64,000 nucleotides of DNA. Origin: Thermoleophilia bacterium SCSIO 60948 (GTDB lineage Bacteria; Actinomycetota; Thermoleophilia; Solirubrobacterales; 70-9). Below, in pieces: positions 1 to 8,672 of the stretch. Positions within the stretch are counted from its first letter, which is position 1; each line of letters begins with the position of its first letter. The notes below the pieces were generated by a model that did no database searches, was not told the DNA's origin, and saw only the letters and a list, made by a program, of their open reading frames with translations. The stretch lies in assembly GCA_021496505.1 (NCBI GenBank), contig CP053031.1:3340001-3404000 (forward strand), read 5' to 3'. Both the position numbers and the translations under genes were made by a program.

Positions 1-426
1 CGCGAGCGAGTCCAGCGAACAACGCTGAAGCTCCTCGCGGTCGTTGTCGGCGACCAGCGCGACACCCTCGCGCTCGTCGTAGTCGACGACGACGACGTCG
101 TGGCGCCTGTTGTGCATCCGCACGCGCAGGTCCTCGAGGCGGCCGATGTCCGCCCACACCATCGGCGGTGTGCCCGCGTCGACCTGCTCCTTGACCCAGG
201 CCCACGCCCGCCTGTCGTCGCCGGTCCCGCGCACGTCGAGCGGGAGCCCGAGGTGCGAGGCGACGTCGATCTCGAGGTCGGCGGTGCGCCCGACGAGGAA
301 CTCGAGCAGATCACGCAGCGCACCCGAGCCGCAGTGCCCCGCCTTGCGGTGCGGGAACCGGCGGCTCGCGACGGCAGGGTCCGCGTCGCGACGGTCAGCG
401 GGGGCCGCCGGTCTCTCGTCGTTCAT
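1..426 (-). CDS. BtrH N-terminal-like (cysteine peptidase fold) protein, 3' end cut by window
   Basis: Reading the minus strand from an ATG at 426 gives 142 residues that run off the window edge. An N-terminal segment around residues 28-45 reads FPHRKAGHCGSGALRDLLEF, the short form of the FPH...C...ALR signature of butirosin-H (BtrH) N-terminal domains. Residues 85-140 keep the family's later pattern: a Trp-containing strand, then HNRRHDVVVVDYDE and VALVADND. In that family a Cys/His pair moves an acyl group or cleaves a leader peptide. Compared with usual BtrH domains the segment between the Cys region and the VW strand looks about 40 residues short, so the protein may be a reduced form. A perfect palindrome lies 19 bases upstream of the start. 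Family call is moderate; activity is unknown. Confidence 0.55.
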   Translation of the reverse strand, partial: MNDERPAAPADRRDADPAVASRRFPHRKAGHCGSGALRDLLEFLVGRTADLEIDVASHLGLPLDVRGTGDDRRAWAWVKEQVDAGTPPMVWADIGRLEDLRVRMHNRRHDVVVVDYDEREGVALVADNDREELQRCSLDSLA

Positions 427-444
427 CGGCGCGAAGCTAGCAAG

Positions 445-466
445 GCGTTCGCCGATCGGCGAACGC
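445..466. promoter_or_regulatory. Perfect 22-bp palindrome, probable TetR-type operator
   Basis: The arm GCGTTCGCC, centre GATC and arm GGCGAACGC form an exact 22-bp inverted repeat. It lies just upstream of the ATG at 426 of the BtrH-like gene and downstream of the acyl-CoA ligase remnant. There is no loop and no T-tract, so an operator is more likely than a terminator. Sequences sharing its TTCGCCGATCGG core or right half occur before the exporters at 3461-3476 and, more weakly, near 1173-1188. The regulator itself is not identified. Confidence 0.5.
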
Positions 467-489
467 GCGTCTGCCCACTTCGGCGCCGC

Positions 490-1098
490 TCACCGCGACC
501 CGAGCAGGAGACCAGCGCCAGGCCGACGGCCAGACCGACCGACACCCAGCGAAGGACCCACGTCAGCGGCGGCGCCGGGGCAGCGGCCTGCGCCGAGCGT
601 CGCGGTCGCGGTCGGGTGGCGGCGACACGCTCGTAAGCGGCTGGGCGTGTCCTGGGCGATCGCCGCCACGTCGATCTCGCGCTTGACGATCTTGCCGGTC
701 GGGCCCTTCGGCAGCTCGCTCACGCACACGACCTGCCGCGGGTACTTGTAGGCGGCCACGCGATTCTTGGCCCACGCCCGCAGCTCCTCCGCGCCGGTGT
801 CCGCGTCCGGGCGCAGCACCACCATCGCCACCACCTCCTCGCCCAGCTCGGCGTGCGGCACGCCGACCACCGCGGCTTCGAGCACCGCGGGGTGCTCGTA
901 CAGCACCTCCTCGATCTCGCGCGGGTAGACGTTGTAGCCGCCTCGGATGATGAGGTCCTTCTTGCGGTCGACAGTGAAGACGAAGCCGTCCTCGTCCACC
1001 CGCGCCATGTCGCCGGTCCGGAACCAGCCCTGCGGCGAGATGGCCTCCGCGGTCGCGTCGGGACGGCCGTGGTAGCCGCACATGACGTTGTGGCCGCG
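490..1098 (-). pseudogene. Acyl-CoA/fatty-acid AMP ligase, C-terminal domain remnant
   Basis: Similarity to class I adenylate-forming acyl-CoA ligases starts abruptly at RGHNVMCGY (about 1098) and continues through WFRTGDMARVDEDGF, the hinge DRKKDLIIRGG, NVYPREIEE, and the catalytic-lysine signature GPTGKIVKRE ending near 672. The N-terminal domain of about 350 residues, with the P-loop and AMP-binding sites, is absent: upstream of 1100 the frame is non-homologous. After the catalytic Lys region the reading frame continues about 60 residues to 490 as Arg-rich sequence not expected in the family. The remnant could not activate a substrate alone. It looks like a deletion or recombination scar next to the exporter genes. 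Confidence 0.75.
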
Positions 1099-1241
1099 CG
1101 GCGAGGTTGAGTCACAGCGGTTCTCCGGCGGTCGGGAGGCATCCAAGCGGTCCGGCGGCCGCCCGTCCGCAATGTACCGATCGGCGAGTTCGCTGATAGC
1201 GTGTCGGCGCATGAACCGTCACCGCACACACCCCGACTGAC

Positions 1242-3428
1242 GTGTTCTCGCGACTGGGCAGCGCGGTCACCGCGCATCCGTGGCGCGTCATCGCGGTGTG
1301 GATCATCGCGGTTGCGATCACCGTGCCGCTCTCCCCCGGTCTGGGCGCGGTCACGAACGAGGACCAGACGAGCTTCCTGCCCTCGGACTACGAATCGGTC
1401 CGAGCCGACGAGCTGGCCCGGGAGGCGTTTCCGGAGCAGTCCGGGTCGACCGCGCTGTTCGTCGTCCGCCGCCAGGACGGGGCCGCGCTCACCGCCCCCG
1501 ACCGCCGGCAGATCGCCGAGCTCGTCCAAGACCTCGAGGGCAGCCGCATCGAGCGCGTCCGCGGCGTGCAGACAGGACCGGAGCAGCTGTCACCCGACCG
1601 GCGCGTCCAGCTCGTCGCGGTCGCCCTCGAGGGCCTGCCGAGCGACGACCCTGTCGCCGAGGCCGTCGACCGGCTGCGAGCGGCGGGCGATGAGGCGCTC
1701 GCCGGAAGCGGGCTTCAGGCCGGCGTGACCGGCGACGCCGCGATCCTCAAGGACACGCGGGAATCCTACCGCGACGCCGAGGGGATCGTCGGGATCGCGA
1801 CGGTCGTCCTCATCATCGCGCTGCTCGGCGCGATCTACCGCAGTCCGCTCGCCGCCCTCATGCCGATCGTGTCGATCGGACTCGTCTACGCGACGGCGAC
1901 CTCGCTCATCGCCCTCGTCGCCGACGTCGCCGGGTTCGAGGTCAGCCCCGAACTGACGTCGCTGCTCATCGTCGTGCTCTTCGGCATCGGCACCGACTAC
2001 CTGCTGTTCTTCTTCTTCCGCTTCCGCGAGCGACTGCGCGCCGGCGCCGAGGCCGATGAGGCCGTGAGGTTCTCGATCGCCCGCGTCGGCGAGGCGATCG
2101 CATCAGCCGCGCTGGTCGTGATGGTCGCGTTCCTCGCGCTCGTGCTGTCGAAGTTCGAGTCGTTCCAGTCGATGGGGCCGGCGCTCGTCATCGCGATCGG
2201 CGTGATGCTGCTCGCGGCGCTGACGCTCATCCCGGCAGTCGTCGCGCTCCTCGGCACGCGCATCTTCTGGCCGTCGTCGAGCTGGCGCCGACCGCCGCAG
2301 GCGTCGGCGTCCCGGCGGCTGGGCCAGCGCATCGGTCGACGCCCGGGCCCGGTGGCGGCGGCTACGGGCGCCGTGCTCGTCGCGCTCGCCGTCGGCACCG
2401 CCTTCTTCACCGCCGACTACAACACGGTCGCGCAGCTGCCCGACGACACCGAGTCGGCGCGCGCGTTCGAGGACCTGCGCGGCTCGTTCCCGGCCGGTGC
2501 GCTGAATCCCACCCAGGTCTACGTGCGCGGCGAGTCGCTCGACCGCGCGGCGCTCGCCGACCTGACACGCGAGCTCTCGCGCGTCGACGGGGTCGCGTCG
2601 GTGCGAGCCGCGCAGGTCGCGCCGAGCGGCGACGTCGCCTCGATCACGGTCGCGCTCGAGCAGAGCCCGTTCTCCAACGCCGCGCTCGACCTCGTCGAGG
2701 GACCGGTCCGCGACATCGCGCACCGCGCCGAAACGGGCGAAACGGTGCTCGTCGGCGGGCAGACCTCGGCCTTCGTCGACGTTCGATCGGCGATCAACCG
2801 CGACTACCGGGTCGTCTTCCCCGTCGCGGCCGCGCTGATCCTGCTGATCCTCGTGGCGCTGCTGCGCAGCCTCGTCGCTCCGCTGTACCTGCTTGCGTCC
2901 GTGGCGCTCGGGTTCGCCGCCACGCTCGGCGCGACGGTCGCGGTCTTCCAGGGACTCGGCGGCGAGCCCGGGCTGAACTTCGCACTGCCGCTCATCCTCT
3001 ACCTCTTCGTCGTCGCGATCGGGACCGACTACAACATCCTCATGACCGCGCGTCTGCGCGAGGAGTACAAGGAAGGCCTCGATCCGCGACGCGCCGCCGA
3101 CATGTCCGTCGAGCACACCGCGCCCACGGTGTGGGCGGCCGGCGTCATCCTGGCCGGTACCTTCGCCTCGCTCATCCTCACGGGGATCGGCGCGCTCGTC
3201 GAAATGGGCTTCGCGGTGAGCATCGGCATCGTCCTGTCGGCCTTCGTCATGGCGGCCGCCTTCGTGCCCAGCGTCGCGGCACTCGTCGGCCGGCGCATCT
3301 GGTGGCCCGGCCACCAGGGAGACCCGACCGCCCCGGCCGAGCGCGAGGCCCTCGCCGATCGCCCGCCGTCCGTCTCGACGTCCGCCCCGGCCGGGTCCTC
3401 GCGGTCGGGCGCGCCAGATCCGGAGTGA
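1242..3428 (+). CDS. MMPL-family RND transporter
   Basis: A 728-residue inner-membrane transporter of the MmpL/RND superfamily, which exports lipids, drugs or other hydrophobic compounds using the proton gradient. It starts at GTG 1242. A first membrane helix spans about residues 13-35, an extracytoplasmic domain about 40-170, helices 2-6 about 175-345, helix 7 near 378-400, a second outside domain to about 525, then helices 8-12. The repeated proton-relay motif is visible twice, GIGTDY near residue 248 and AIGTDY near residue 592, marking the two internally repeated MMPL halves. The roughly 50-residue Pro/Ala-rich tail is probably cytoplasmic. It opens a same-strand run with two MFS exporters 57 and 28 bases apart. 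Substrate cannot be told from sequence. Confidence 0.9.
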   Translation: MFSRLGSAVTAHPWRVIAVWIIAVAITVPLSPGLGAVTNEDQTSFLPSDYESVRADELAREAFPEQSGSTALFVVRRQDGAALTAPDRRQIAELVQDLEGSRIERVRGVQTGPEQLSPDRRVQLVAVALEGLPSDDPVAEAVDRLRAAGDEALAGSGLQAGVTGDAAILKDTRESYRDAEGIVGIATVVLIIALLGAIYRSPLAALMPIVSIGLVYATATSLIALVADVAGFEVSPELTSLLIVVLFGIGTDYLLFFFFRFRERLRAGAEADEAVRFSIARVGEAIASAALVVMVAFLALVLSKFESFQSMGPALVIAIGVMLLAALTLIPAVVALLGTRIFWPSSSWRRPPQASASRRLGQRIGRRPGPVAAATGAVLVALAVGTAFFTADYNTVAQLPDDTESARAFEDLRGSFPAGALNPTQVYVRGESLDRAALADLTRELSRVDGVASVRAAQVAPSGDVASITVALEQSPFSNAALDLVEGPVRDIAHRAETGETVLVGGQTSAFVDVRSAINRDYRVVFPVAAALILLILVALLRSLVAPLYLLASVALGFAATLGATVAVFQGLGGEPGLNFALPLILYLFVVAIGTDYNILMTARLREEYKEGLDPRRAADMSVEHTAPTVWAAGVILAGTFASLILTGIGALVEMGFAVSIGIVLSAFVMAAAFVPSVAALVGRRIWWPGHQGDPTAPAEREALADRPPSVSTSAPAGSSRSGAPDPE

Positions 3429-3460
3429 ACCCGCGCCGGACGGGGAAAGGACGGCGGATG

Positions 3461-3476
3461 TTCGCCGATCGGTTGC
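3461..3476. promoter_or_regulatory. Possible operator half-site before the first MFS exporter
   Basis: The bases TTCGCCGATCGG match the left arm and centre of the 22-bp palindrome at 445-466 exactly for 12 bases, followed by TTGC instead of CGAA. The site ends nine bases before the MFS start codon at 3486, where a repressor would block transcription or translation. CGATCG-type words are frequent in this DNA, so a chance match is possible. Confidence 0.25.
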
Positions 3477-3485
3477 TTTCCGTCG

Positions 3486-4934
3486 ATGACCGCTGACCGC
3501 CCCGACCGTCGCTGGGCCGCGCTGGTGCTGCTGTGCGCCGCGCAGTTCCTGGTGGTGCTGGACGCCTCGATCGTCAACGTCGCCCTGCCCTCGATCAAGG
3601 AGGACCTGGGCTTCGCCCAGAACGACCTGGCCTGGGTCGTCAACGCCTACGTCCTCGTGTTCGGCGGCTTCCTGCTGCTCGGCGGCCGGCTCGCCGACAT
3701 CGTGGGCCGGCGCAAGATCTTCATGGCTGGCCTGGTCGTGTTTGCGGTGGGGTCGCTGCTCGGCGGGCTGTCGTCGAGCACCGGGACGCTGCTCGCCGCG
3801 CGCGCGTTGCAGGGTCTAGGCGGGGCGCTGTTCTCCCCTGCCGCGCTGGCGATCATCACCGACCTGTTCCGCGAGGGCGCCGAGCGCAACCGGGCGCTCA
3901 GCGCGTGGGGCGCGGTCGCGGGCAGCGGCGGCGCCGCGGGCGTGCTACTGGGCGGCGTGCTCACCGACAGCCTGGGCTGGGAGTGGGTGTTCTTCGTCAA
4001 CGTCCCGGTGGCGGCGGTCGCCGTCGCCGCCACCCGGACGCTCATCACCGAGAGCACCGCCGATGGCCTCGGCCGATCGTTCGACGTCGCGGGCGCGGTC
4101 ACGGTCACGGCGGGAACCAGTGTGCTCGTCTTCGCGCTGGTCGACGCCTCCGATGCGGGTTGGGGCTCGACGCAGACCATCCTGCTGCTCGCCGCCGCCG
4201 CGGTCCTGCTCGCCGCCTTCGCCGTGATCGAGCTGCGCCGCACGCAGCCGCTCGTCCCCTTCGGGTTCTTCCGCAACCGGACCGCCGCGGGCTCGGACGT
4301 CGTCGCGCTGCTCGTCGGCGCGGCCCTGTTCTCGATGTTCTACTTCGTGTCGCTGTACCTCCAGCAGGTCCTCGGCTACGAGCCGCTGACCGCGGGGCTC
4401 GCCTACCTGCCGCTGGCGGTGACGATCATCATCTCGGCCGGTGCCGCGTCGCGCCTCGTCGCGCGGTTCGGGCTGCGCCCCGTCCTCGGCGCCGGGCTGG
4501 TCGCCGTCGCTGTCGGCCTCGCATGGTTCGCGCAGGTTTCGCCGGACGGGAGTTACGTCGCCGACGTCCTGCCCGCCTCCGTGGTGACCGCGCTGGGACT
4601 CGGGCTGGCGTTCGTGCCGCTGACGATCGGCGCGACGAGCGGCGTTTCCGAGGACGAAGGCGGACTGGCCAGCGGCCTGCTCAACACCGCCCAGCAGGTC
4701 GGCGGTGCCCTCGGCCTCGCGGTGCTCGTCAGCGTCGCCGACAGCCGCAGCACCGAAGCGGCGCGGGCCGCCGGCAACGATCCGGCCGCCGGTCCGCGCA
4801 TCCTGACCGAGGGGTTCCAGTCGGCATTCTGGGTCGGCACGGGCTTCGCCGTCGCCGGCCTGCTCGCGCTCGCGCTGCTGCCACGGTCGGCCGATCGGCC
4901 CGTCGCCGCCGAGGGCGCGCCCGCCGCGATCTGA
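3486..4934 (+). CDS. DHA2-type MFS multidrug efflux transporter (EmrB/QacA-like)
   Basis: A 482-residue major facilitator with about 14 hydrophobic helices, the size and topology of the drug:H+ antiporter-2 family that expels structurally diverse drugs and cations. Helix 1 contains the family-typical LDASIVNVALPSI. Motif A is clear at residues 62-75 (GGRLADIVGRRKIF), and the antiporter motif C region lies at about residues 143-165 (AVAGSGGAAGVLLGG) before WEWVFFVNVP. ATG 3486 is chosen because the upstream frame carries no family sequence. The next gene, another DHA2 exporter, begins 28 bases after the stop, so co-transcription is likely. Substrate is unknown. Confidence 0.9.
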   Translation: MTADRPDRRWAALVLLCAAQFLVVLDASIVNVALPSIKEDLGFAQNDLAWVVNAYVLVFGGFLLLGGRLADIVGRRKIFMAGLVVFAVGSLLGGLSSSTGTLLAARALQGLGGALFSPAALAIITDLFREGAERNRALSAWGAVAGSGGAAGVLLGGVLTDSLGWEWVFFVNVPVAAVAVAATRTLITESTADGLGRSFDVAGAVTVTAGTSVLVFALVDASDAGWGSTQTILLLAAAAVLLAAFAVIELRRTQPLVPFGFFRNRTAAGSDVVALLVGAALFSMFYFVSLYLQQVLGYEPLTAGLAYLPLAVTIIISAGAASRLVARFGLRPVLGAGLVAVAVGLAWFAQVSPDGSYVADVLPASVVTALGLGLAFVPLTIGATSGVSEDEGGLASGLLNTAQQVGGALGLAVLVSVADSRSTEAARAAGNDPAAGPRILTEGFQSAFWVGTGFAVAGLLALALLPRSADRPVAAEGAPAAI

Positions 4935-4962
4935 GCCACCCAGCCACGGTTCGCGAGCAGCC

Positions 4963-6375
4963 ATGACCGACCACGAAGCGCCGCGTCAGCACTACGGACT
5001 CACCCTGGCGGTGCTGGCGCTCGCCGCGCTGGCGTTCGCGCTGTCGCAGACCATGGTCGCGCCGGCGCTGCCCGAGATCCAGCGCGAGCTCGACGCCTCG
5101 ACCGCGCACGTGACGTGGGTGCTGACCGTCTACCTGCTGACCGCCTCGGTCGCCACGCCGGTACTCGGCCGGCTCGGCGACATCTTCGGCAAGGAGCGCG
5201 TGCTGGTGCTGGTCCTCGCCGTGTTTGCCGTCGGGTCGCTCATCGCGGCGCTGTCGCACAGCATCGAGGTGCTCATCCTGGGCCGCGCCGTCCAGGGGGC
5301 GGGCGGCGCCGTCTTCCCGCTCGCCTTCGGGATCATCCGCGACGAGTTCCCCCGCGAGCGCGTCGCCACCGGCATCGGGCTGATCTCCGCGACGTTCGGC
5401 ATCGGCGGCGGCGGGGGGCTCGTCCTCAGCGGCGTGATCGTCGACAACCTCAGCTACGAGTGGTTGTTCTGGCTCGGCCTCATCGTGGTCGCCATCGCGC
5501 TCGTCGCCACGCATCTGTTCGTGCCCGAGTCGCCGGTCAAGACCCCGGCCAGGATCGACTGGAGCGGCGCGGCGTTGCTCTCCGCGGGCCTGACGTGCCT
5601 GCTCATCGGCGTCAGCTACGGCAACGACTGGGGCTGGGGCTCGCTGCGCGTGCTCGCGCTGTTCCTCGCCGCGGCCGTCGTGCTGGCCGCGTGGACGCGC
5701 TTCGAGCTCACCACCCCTGAGCCGCTCGTCGACATGCAGATGATGCGCCTGCGCGGCGTGTGGACGACGAACCTGACCGGCCTGCTCATCGGCTTCGGCA
5801 TGTTCGGCTCGTTCATCCTCATCCCCCAGTTCGTCCAGATGCCCGAGGAGACCGGCTACGGGTTCGGCGCCACGGTCACCGAGGCGGGCCTGTTCCTGCT
5901 GCCGTCGGCCGCCGTGATGCTCATCGCGGGGCCCGTGGCCGGTGTGCTCGCGAACCGCTTCGGCTCGCGCCTGCCGCTGCTCGTGGGCACGCTGCTGGCC
6001 GCGGCGAGCTTCGCGCTGCTGGCGGCCGCCCACGAGGAGCGCTGGCACATCTACCTCACCGGCGTCCTGCTCGGCGTCGGCCTCGGCTTCTCCTTCGCCT
6101 CCATGGCCAACCTCATCGTCGAGGCCGTACCGGCCACGCAGACGGGCGTGGCCACCGCGATGAACACGATCATGCGCACCATCGGCGGATCGCTCGGCGG
6201 GCAGATCGCCGCGAGCATCGTCGCGGGGCATCTCATCGCCGGCACGGGACTGCCCGCCGAGTCGGGCTTCACCGAGGCGTTCGTCGTGTCCGCGATCGCG
6301 GTGCTCGTCGCGTTCGCCGCCGCCCTGGCCATCCCGCGCCACCGCCCGGTTGAGCCCGCGGTGGTCACCGCCTGA
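4963..6375 (+). CDS. DHA2-type MFS efflux transporter
   Basis: A second 14-helix major facilitator of 470 residues. It has LSQTMVAPALPEIQ in helix 1, motif A as GRLGDIFGKERVL near residue 68, and a glycine-rich motif C region (FGIGGGGGLVLSGV) near residue 145 followed by YEWLFWLGL. It is clearly diverged from the preceding exporter, so the pair is not a recent duplication. Together with the MmpL-like protein it makes a three-exporter run. The gene ends at 6375; the 281 bases to the next gene show only a weak imperfect GC-rich hairpin just after the stop. No regulator gene is adjacent on the same strand. Confidence 0.9.
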   Translation: MTDHEAPRQHYGLTLAVLALAALAFALSQTMVAPALPEIQRELDASTAHVTWVLTVYLLTASVATPVLGRLGDIFGKERVLVLVLAVFAVGSLIAALSHSIEVLILGRAVQGAGGAVFPLAFGIIRDEFPRERVATGIGLISATFGIGGGGGLVLSGVIVDNLSYEWLFWLGLIVVAIALVATHLFVPESPVKTPARIDWSGAALLSAGLTCLLIGVSYGNDWGWGSLRVLALFLAAAVVLAAWTRFELTTPEPLVDMQMMRLRGVWTTNLTGLLIGFGMFGSFILIPQFVQMPEETGYGFGATVTEAGLFLLPSAAVMLIAGPVAGVLANRFGSRLPLLVGTLLAAASFALLAAAHEERWHIYLTGVLLGVGLGFSFASMANLIVEAVPATQTGVATAMNTIMRTIGGSLGGQIAASIVAGHLIAGTGLPAESGFTEAFVVSAIAVLVAFAAALAIPRHRPVEPAVVTA

Positions 6376-6656
6376 CCAGCGCGGCGGCCACGTCGAGGGC
6401 CGCGCGGTCGACTCACTGGACGGCCCGCGCTCGGCCGTGGTCCGCGCGCTCGGCGGCGGGCGCCGCGTCTCGCCGTCTGCATGACCGAGAGCACGATGCT
6501 CGAGCTCGTCGCGGGCCGCAGGGAACACCCGCATGAAGTCGCCACCGCTCTCGCGGAGATCTGGTGGCTCGCTCTTGGCTCACACGCGGGACGTCGGCGC
6601 CGAACCACGAGGCTCGGCTGTCAGCCGGCCGCACCGACCGCGGACGCGACGGATGA

Positions 6657-7652
6657 TTAGCCGGCCAGCGCCGTGACCGCGGCCTCGAGCCGCACACGAT
6701 CGCCGCCGTTCGCCTTCGCCTCGTAGAGCAGGCGATCGGCGCGCGCGATAAGCGACGACACCGCCTCGCCGCCCCGCCACTCGGCGACCCCGATCGAGCA
6801 CGTGCTCTCCGTCGCGCCGGCACGCACGCGCTCGGTGGCGCTGGCCACGTCGTCGAGCTGCCCGGGCATCAGGACCCCGAACTCGTCGCCGCCGAGGCGC
6901 GCGAGCACGTCGCCTCGGCGAAGCACGTCCTGCCACCGTCGAGCGAGCGACACGAGCAGCGCATCACCGGCTGCGTGACCGTTCGCGTCGTTGATGGTCT
7001 TGAACGCGTCGACGTCGATCAGCGCCACACAGAAGCGCTCACCGCTGCGGTCGGCCCGCGCCGCCGCTCGCTCGAGGGCCGTCAACCATGCGCGCCGGTT
7101 CGGAAGACCGATGAGCTCGTCGGTCAGCGCGAGCGCGCTCATGCGCTCGGTCTGGCGACGGAGCTGGGCGCGGAGCTGGAGGATCGCTGCGCCGAGAACC
7201 GCCGAGATGCACACGAACAGCAGCCCGATGCGCCAGCCGGACGCTGGGTACCTGGTGCCCGCACCGGCAAGCAGCAGCGGTGCCCAGTACACGAGTGCCA
7301 CCCCCAGGACGCCGACCGCGAGGGCACGCGCCGACGAGTACATCGCAAGCCCGACGACCGGCACGATCGCCAAGGGCCCGAGACCGGAGACATTGCCCCC
7401 GCCGGCTTCGCGCAAGACGGCCACCGCAAGGAGGTAGCCGAGCGCCGGCCCCAGCAGCCACGAGCCGGGCAACCGCCGCCAGAAGATGATGGCGCTCGCT
7501 GCCGCCACGACGAGAGTCAGACCGGCCGCCGCAGCGGTCAGGGGCAGCTCGAACGCAGGACCGGGGAGCGGCATGACGAGAAACGGCAGGGTCGCGGCGA
7601 CGAGGAACGGCACGAGCTGCTTCATGCGGTCGTTCCGATCGGCGTGCATCAA
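6657..7652 (-). CDS. Membrane-bound diguanylate cyclase (GGDEF)
   Basis: A 331-residue protein that should make the second messenger cyclic di-GMP from two GTP. The first 150 residues hold about six hydrophobic helices with short loops, forming a membrane sensor part. A GGDEF domain follows at about residues 165-325. The active-site sequence LGGDEF is intact at about residue 252, and the product-inhibition site RRGD lies exactly five residues before it, so the enzyme should be active and feedback-controlled. No EAL domain is attached. The gene stands alone and opposite in direction to the exporters, so its signal and output are not evident. Confidence 0.9.
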   Translation of the reverse strand: MMHADRNDRMKQLVPFLVAATLPFLVMPLPGPAFELPLTAAAAGLTLVVAAASAIIFWRRLPGSWLLGPALGYLLAVAVLREAGGGNVSGLGPLAIVPVVGLAMYSSARALAVGVLGVALVYWAPLLLAGAGTRYPASGWRIGLLFVCISAVLGAAILQLRAQLRRQTERMSALALTDELIGLPNRRAWLTALERAAARADRSGERFCVALIDVDAFKTINDANGHAAGDALLVSLARRWQDVLRRGDVLARLGGDEFGVLMPGQLDDVASATERVRAGATESTCSIGVAEWRGGEAVSSLIARADRLLYEAKANGGDRVRLEAAVTALAG

Positions 7653-7811
7653 GCCGATCCTCGGCCGTCACCGGCCGTTTCTCGAGCCCGTGGCAGCGCA
7701 CGACCGCCGGCCCGCTCCCGCCGAGGAGCAGTTGCGACAGTGGTGTAACCCGGAGCCGGGGCGATGAGCTGCAGGCGTGGGTCAGACGATCGCGAACACA
7801 TCCACGTGGTC

Positions 7812-8039
7812 ATGCGCGCTTCAGTCTCGGAGGCCTTCGGCGCCGTCGTCCGAGATCGCCGAGCGGAGCTCCATCTCACCCAGCAGGAGCTCGCCGATGC
7901 GTGCGGACTGCATCGGAACTACATCGGCGGCATCGAGCGTGGCGAGCGCAACCCCAGCCTCACGCAGATCGTCCGCTTGGCCGGCGGCCTGACGCTTCGA
8001 TCTGGCGAGTTGCTGAGCCGCCTCGACGAGCGACTTTGA
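7812..8039 (+). CDS. XRE-family small DNA-binding regulator
   Basis: A 75-residue helix-turn-helix protein of the Cro/C1 (XRE) type. HTH residues read LTQQELADACGLHRNYIGGIERGERNPSL, with the usual Q.ELA...G......I..IE.G.R.P pattern, here split only for quoting. It lacks a sensing domain and is likely a dimeric repressor. ATG 7812 gives a compact domain; an in-frame ATG at 7764 would add 16 residues of unlikely sequence. The isolated position between the diguanylate cyclase and a tRNA gene, with a doubled GTTTGGAAC directly after the stop, is typical of mobile-element cargo. Similar small XRE proteins also serve as restriction-modification controllers, but no such system is adjacent here. Confidence 0.8.
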   Translation: MRASVSEAFGAVVRDRRAELHLTQQELADACGLHRNYIGGIERGERNPSLTQIVRLAGGLTLRSGELLSRLDERL

Positions 8040-8040
8040 C

Positions 8041-8060
8041 GTTTGGAACCCGTTTGGAAC
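8041..8060. repeat. Short tandem direct repeat of GTTTGGAAC
   Basis: GTTTGGAAC occurs at 8041-8049 and again at 8052-8060, an 11-base period immediately after the XRE stop codon. The 280-base non-coding stretch to the tRNA gene contains no gene-like frame. Such iterons can bind a regulator or a recombinase; nothing here decides between these. Confidence 0.4.
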
Positions 8061-8321
8061 GCGAACGCGGCGTCAACGGCTCCGATGACCTCTCATGAGC
8101 CGTGGGCAACCAGCGAGGGCTCCGACACATGCTGGGAATCGGCGTGGTGAGGAGTGCGAATGAGGGCGGCGGGCGGTTTTCGAGACCGCGCGGACCCGCG
8201 GGGTTCTGGACTCCTAATTGGACTCCGCGGCTCGAATCCGCGGATAGCGCGCGTAACCGCAACGGGACGGTCACATGCGGGAAGCCGGCACTGTGCAGGG
8301 ACTTCTCATGTGCGGTTCGAG

Positions 8322-8394
8322 TGGCGAGGGCCGGAATCGAACCGGCGACACCACGATTTTCAGTCGTGTGCTCTACCAACTGAGCTACCTCGCC
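8322..8394 (-). tRNA. tRNA-Phe(GAA)
   Basis: The minus strand folds as a complete 73-base cloverleaf. The acceptor stem is GGCGAGG/CCTCGCC with discriminator A, and the D arm is GCTC...GAGC. The anticodon loop TGAAAAT carries GAA (phenylalanine), and the T arm carries the TTCGATT loop. The 3' CCA is not encoded. It bounds the exporter-rich block on its right, a common position for integrated elements. Confidence 0.95.
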
Positions 8395-8672
8395 GCGGGC
8401 CGCAAGGCTAGCGCCGACGCCGCTTCGGACGTCGGCGCGGGATGCCGTCAGGAGGGTCGGCTAGCTTGGCGACATCGGTTCTCGGCTCGAGTCCAAAGCA
8501 CCGCTTGCGCCCCTGGCCTGAACGCCGGCGCGGCCGGCTGGCCTCGGTGCTGCGGATCGGCGCGCCCCCACGCCGGTCCGGATCGGCCGGTGCGAGGGTC
8601 GGCGCCAACGGGCCGGCTCGGGCGCGGATCAGCCCGACGCGCTCCTGACCGCCGGGTCGGGCCGGCGGGCAC

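Noticed and set aside
4729-6534. A 601-codon minus-strand frame opposite the MFS genes
   Set aside because: Charged low-complexity antisense sequence; both MFS genes on the plus strand have full family motifs.
6376-6656. Possible small gene between the MFS and GGDEF genes
   Set aside because: No frame with a ribosome site or protein-like composition; only a weak imperfect GC-rich hairpin right after the MFS stop.
8173-8189. Possible second tRNA (Ser, CGA) left of tRNA-Phe
   Set aside because: Only an anticodon-arm-like hairpin is present; no acceptor stem, D arm or T arm could be built around it on either strand.
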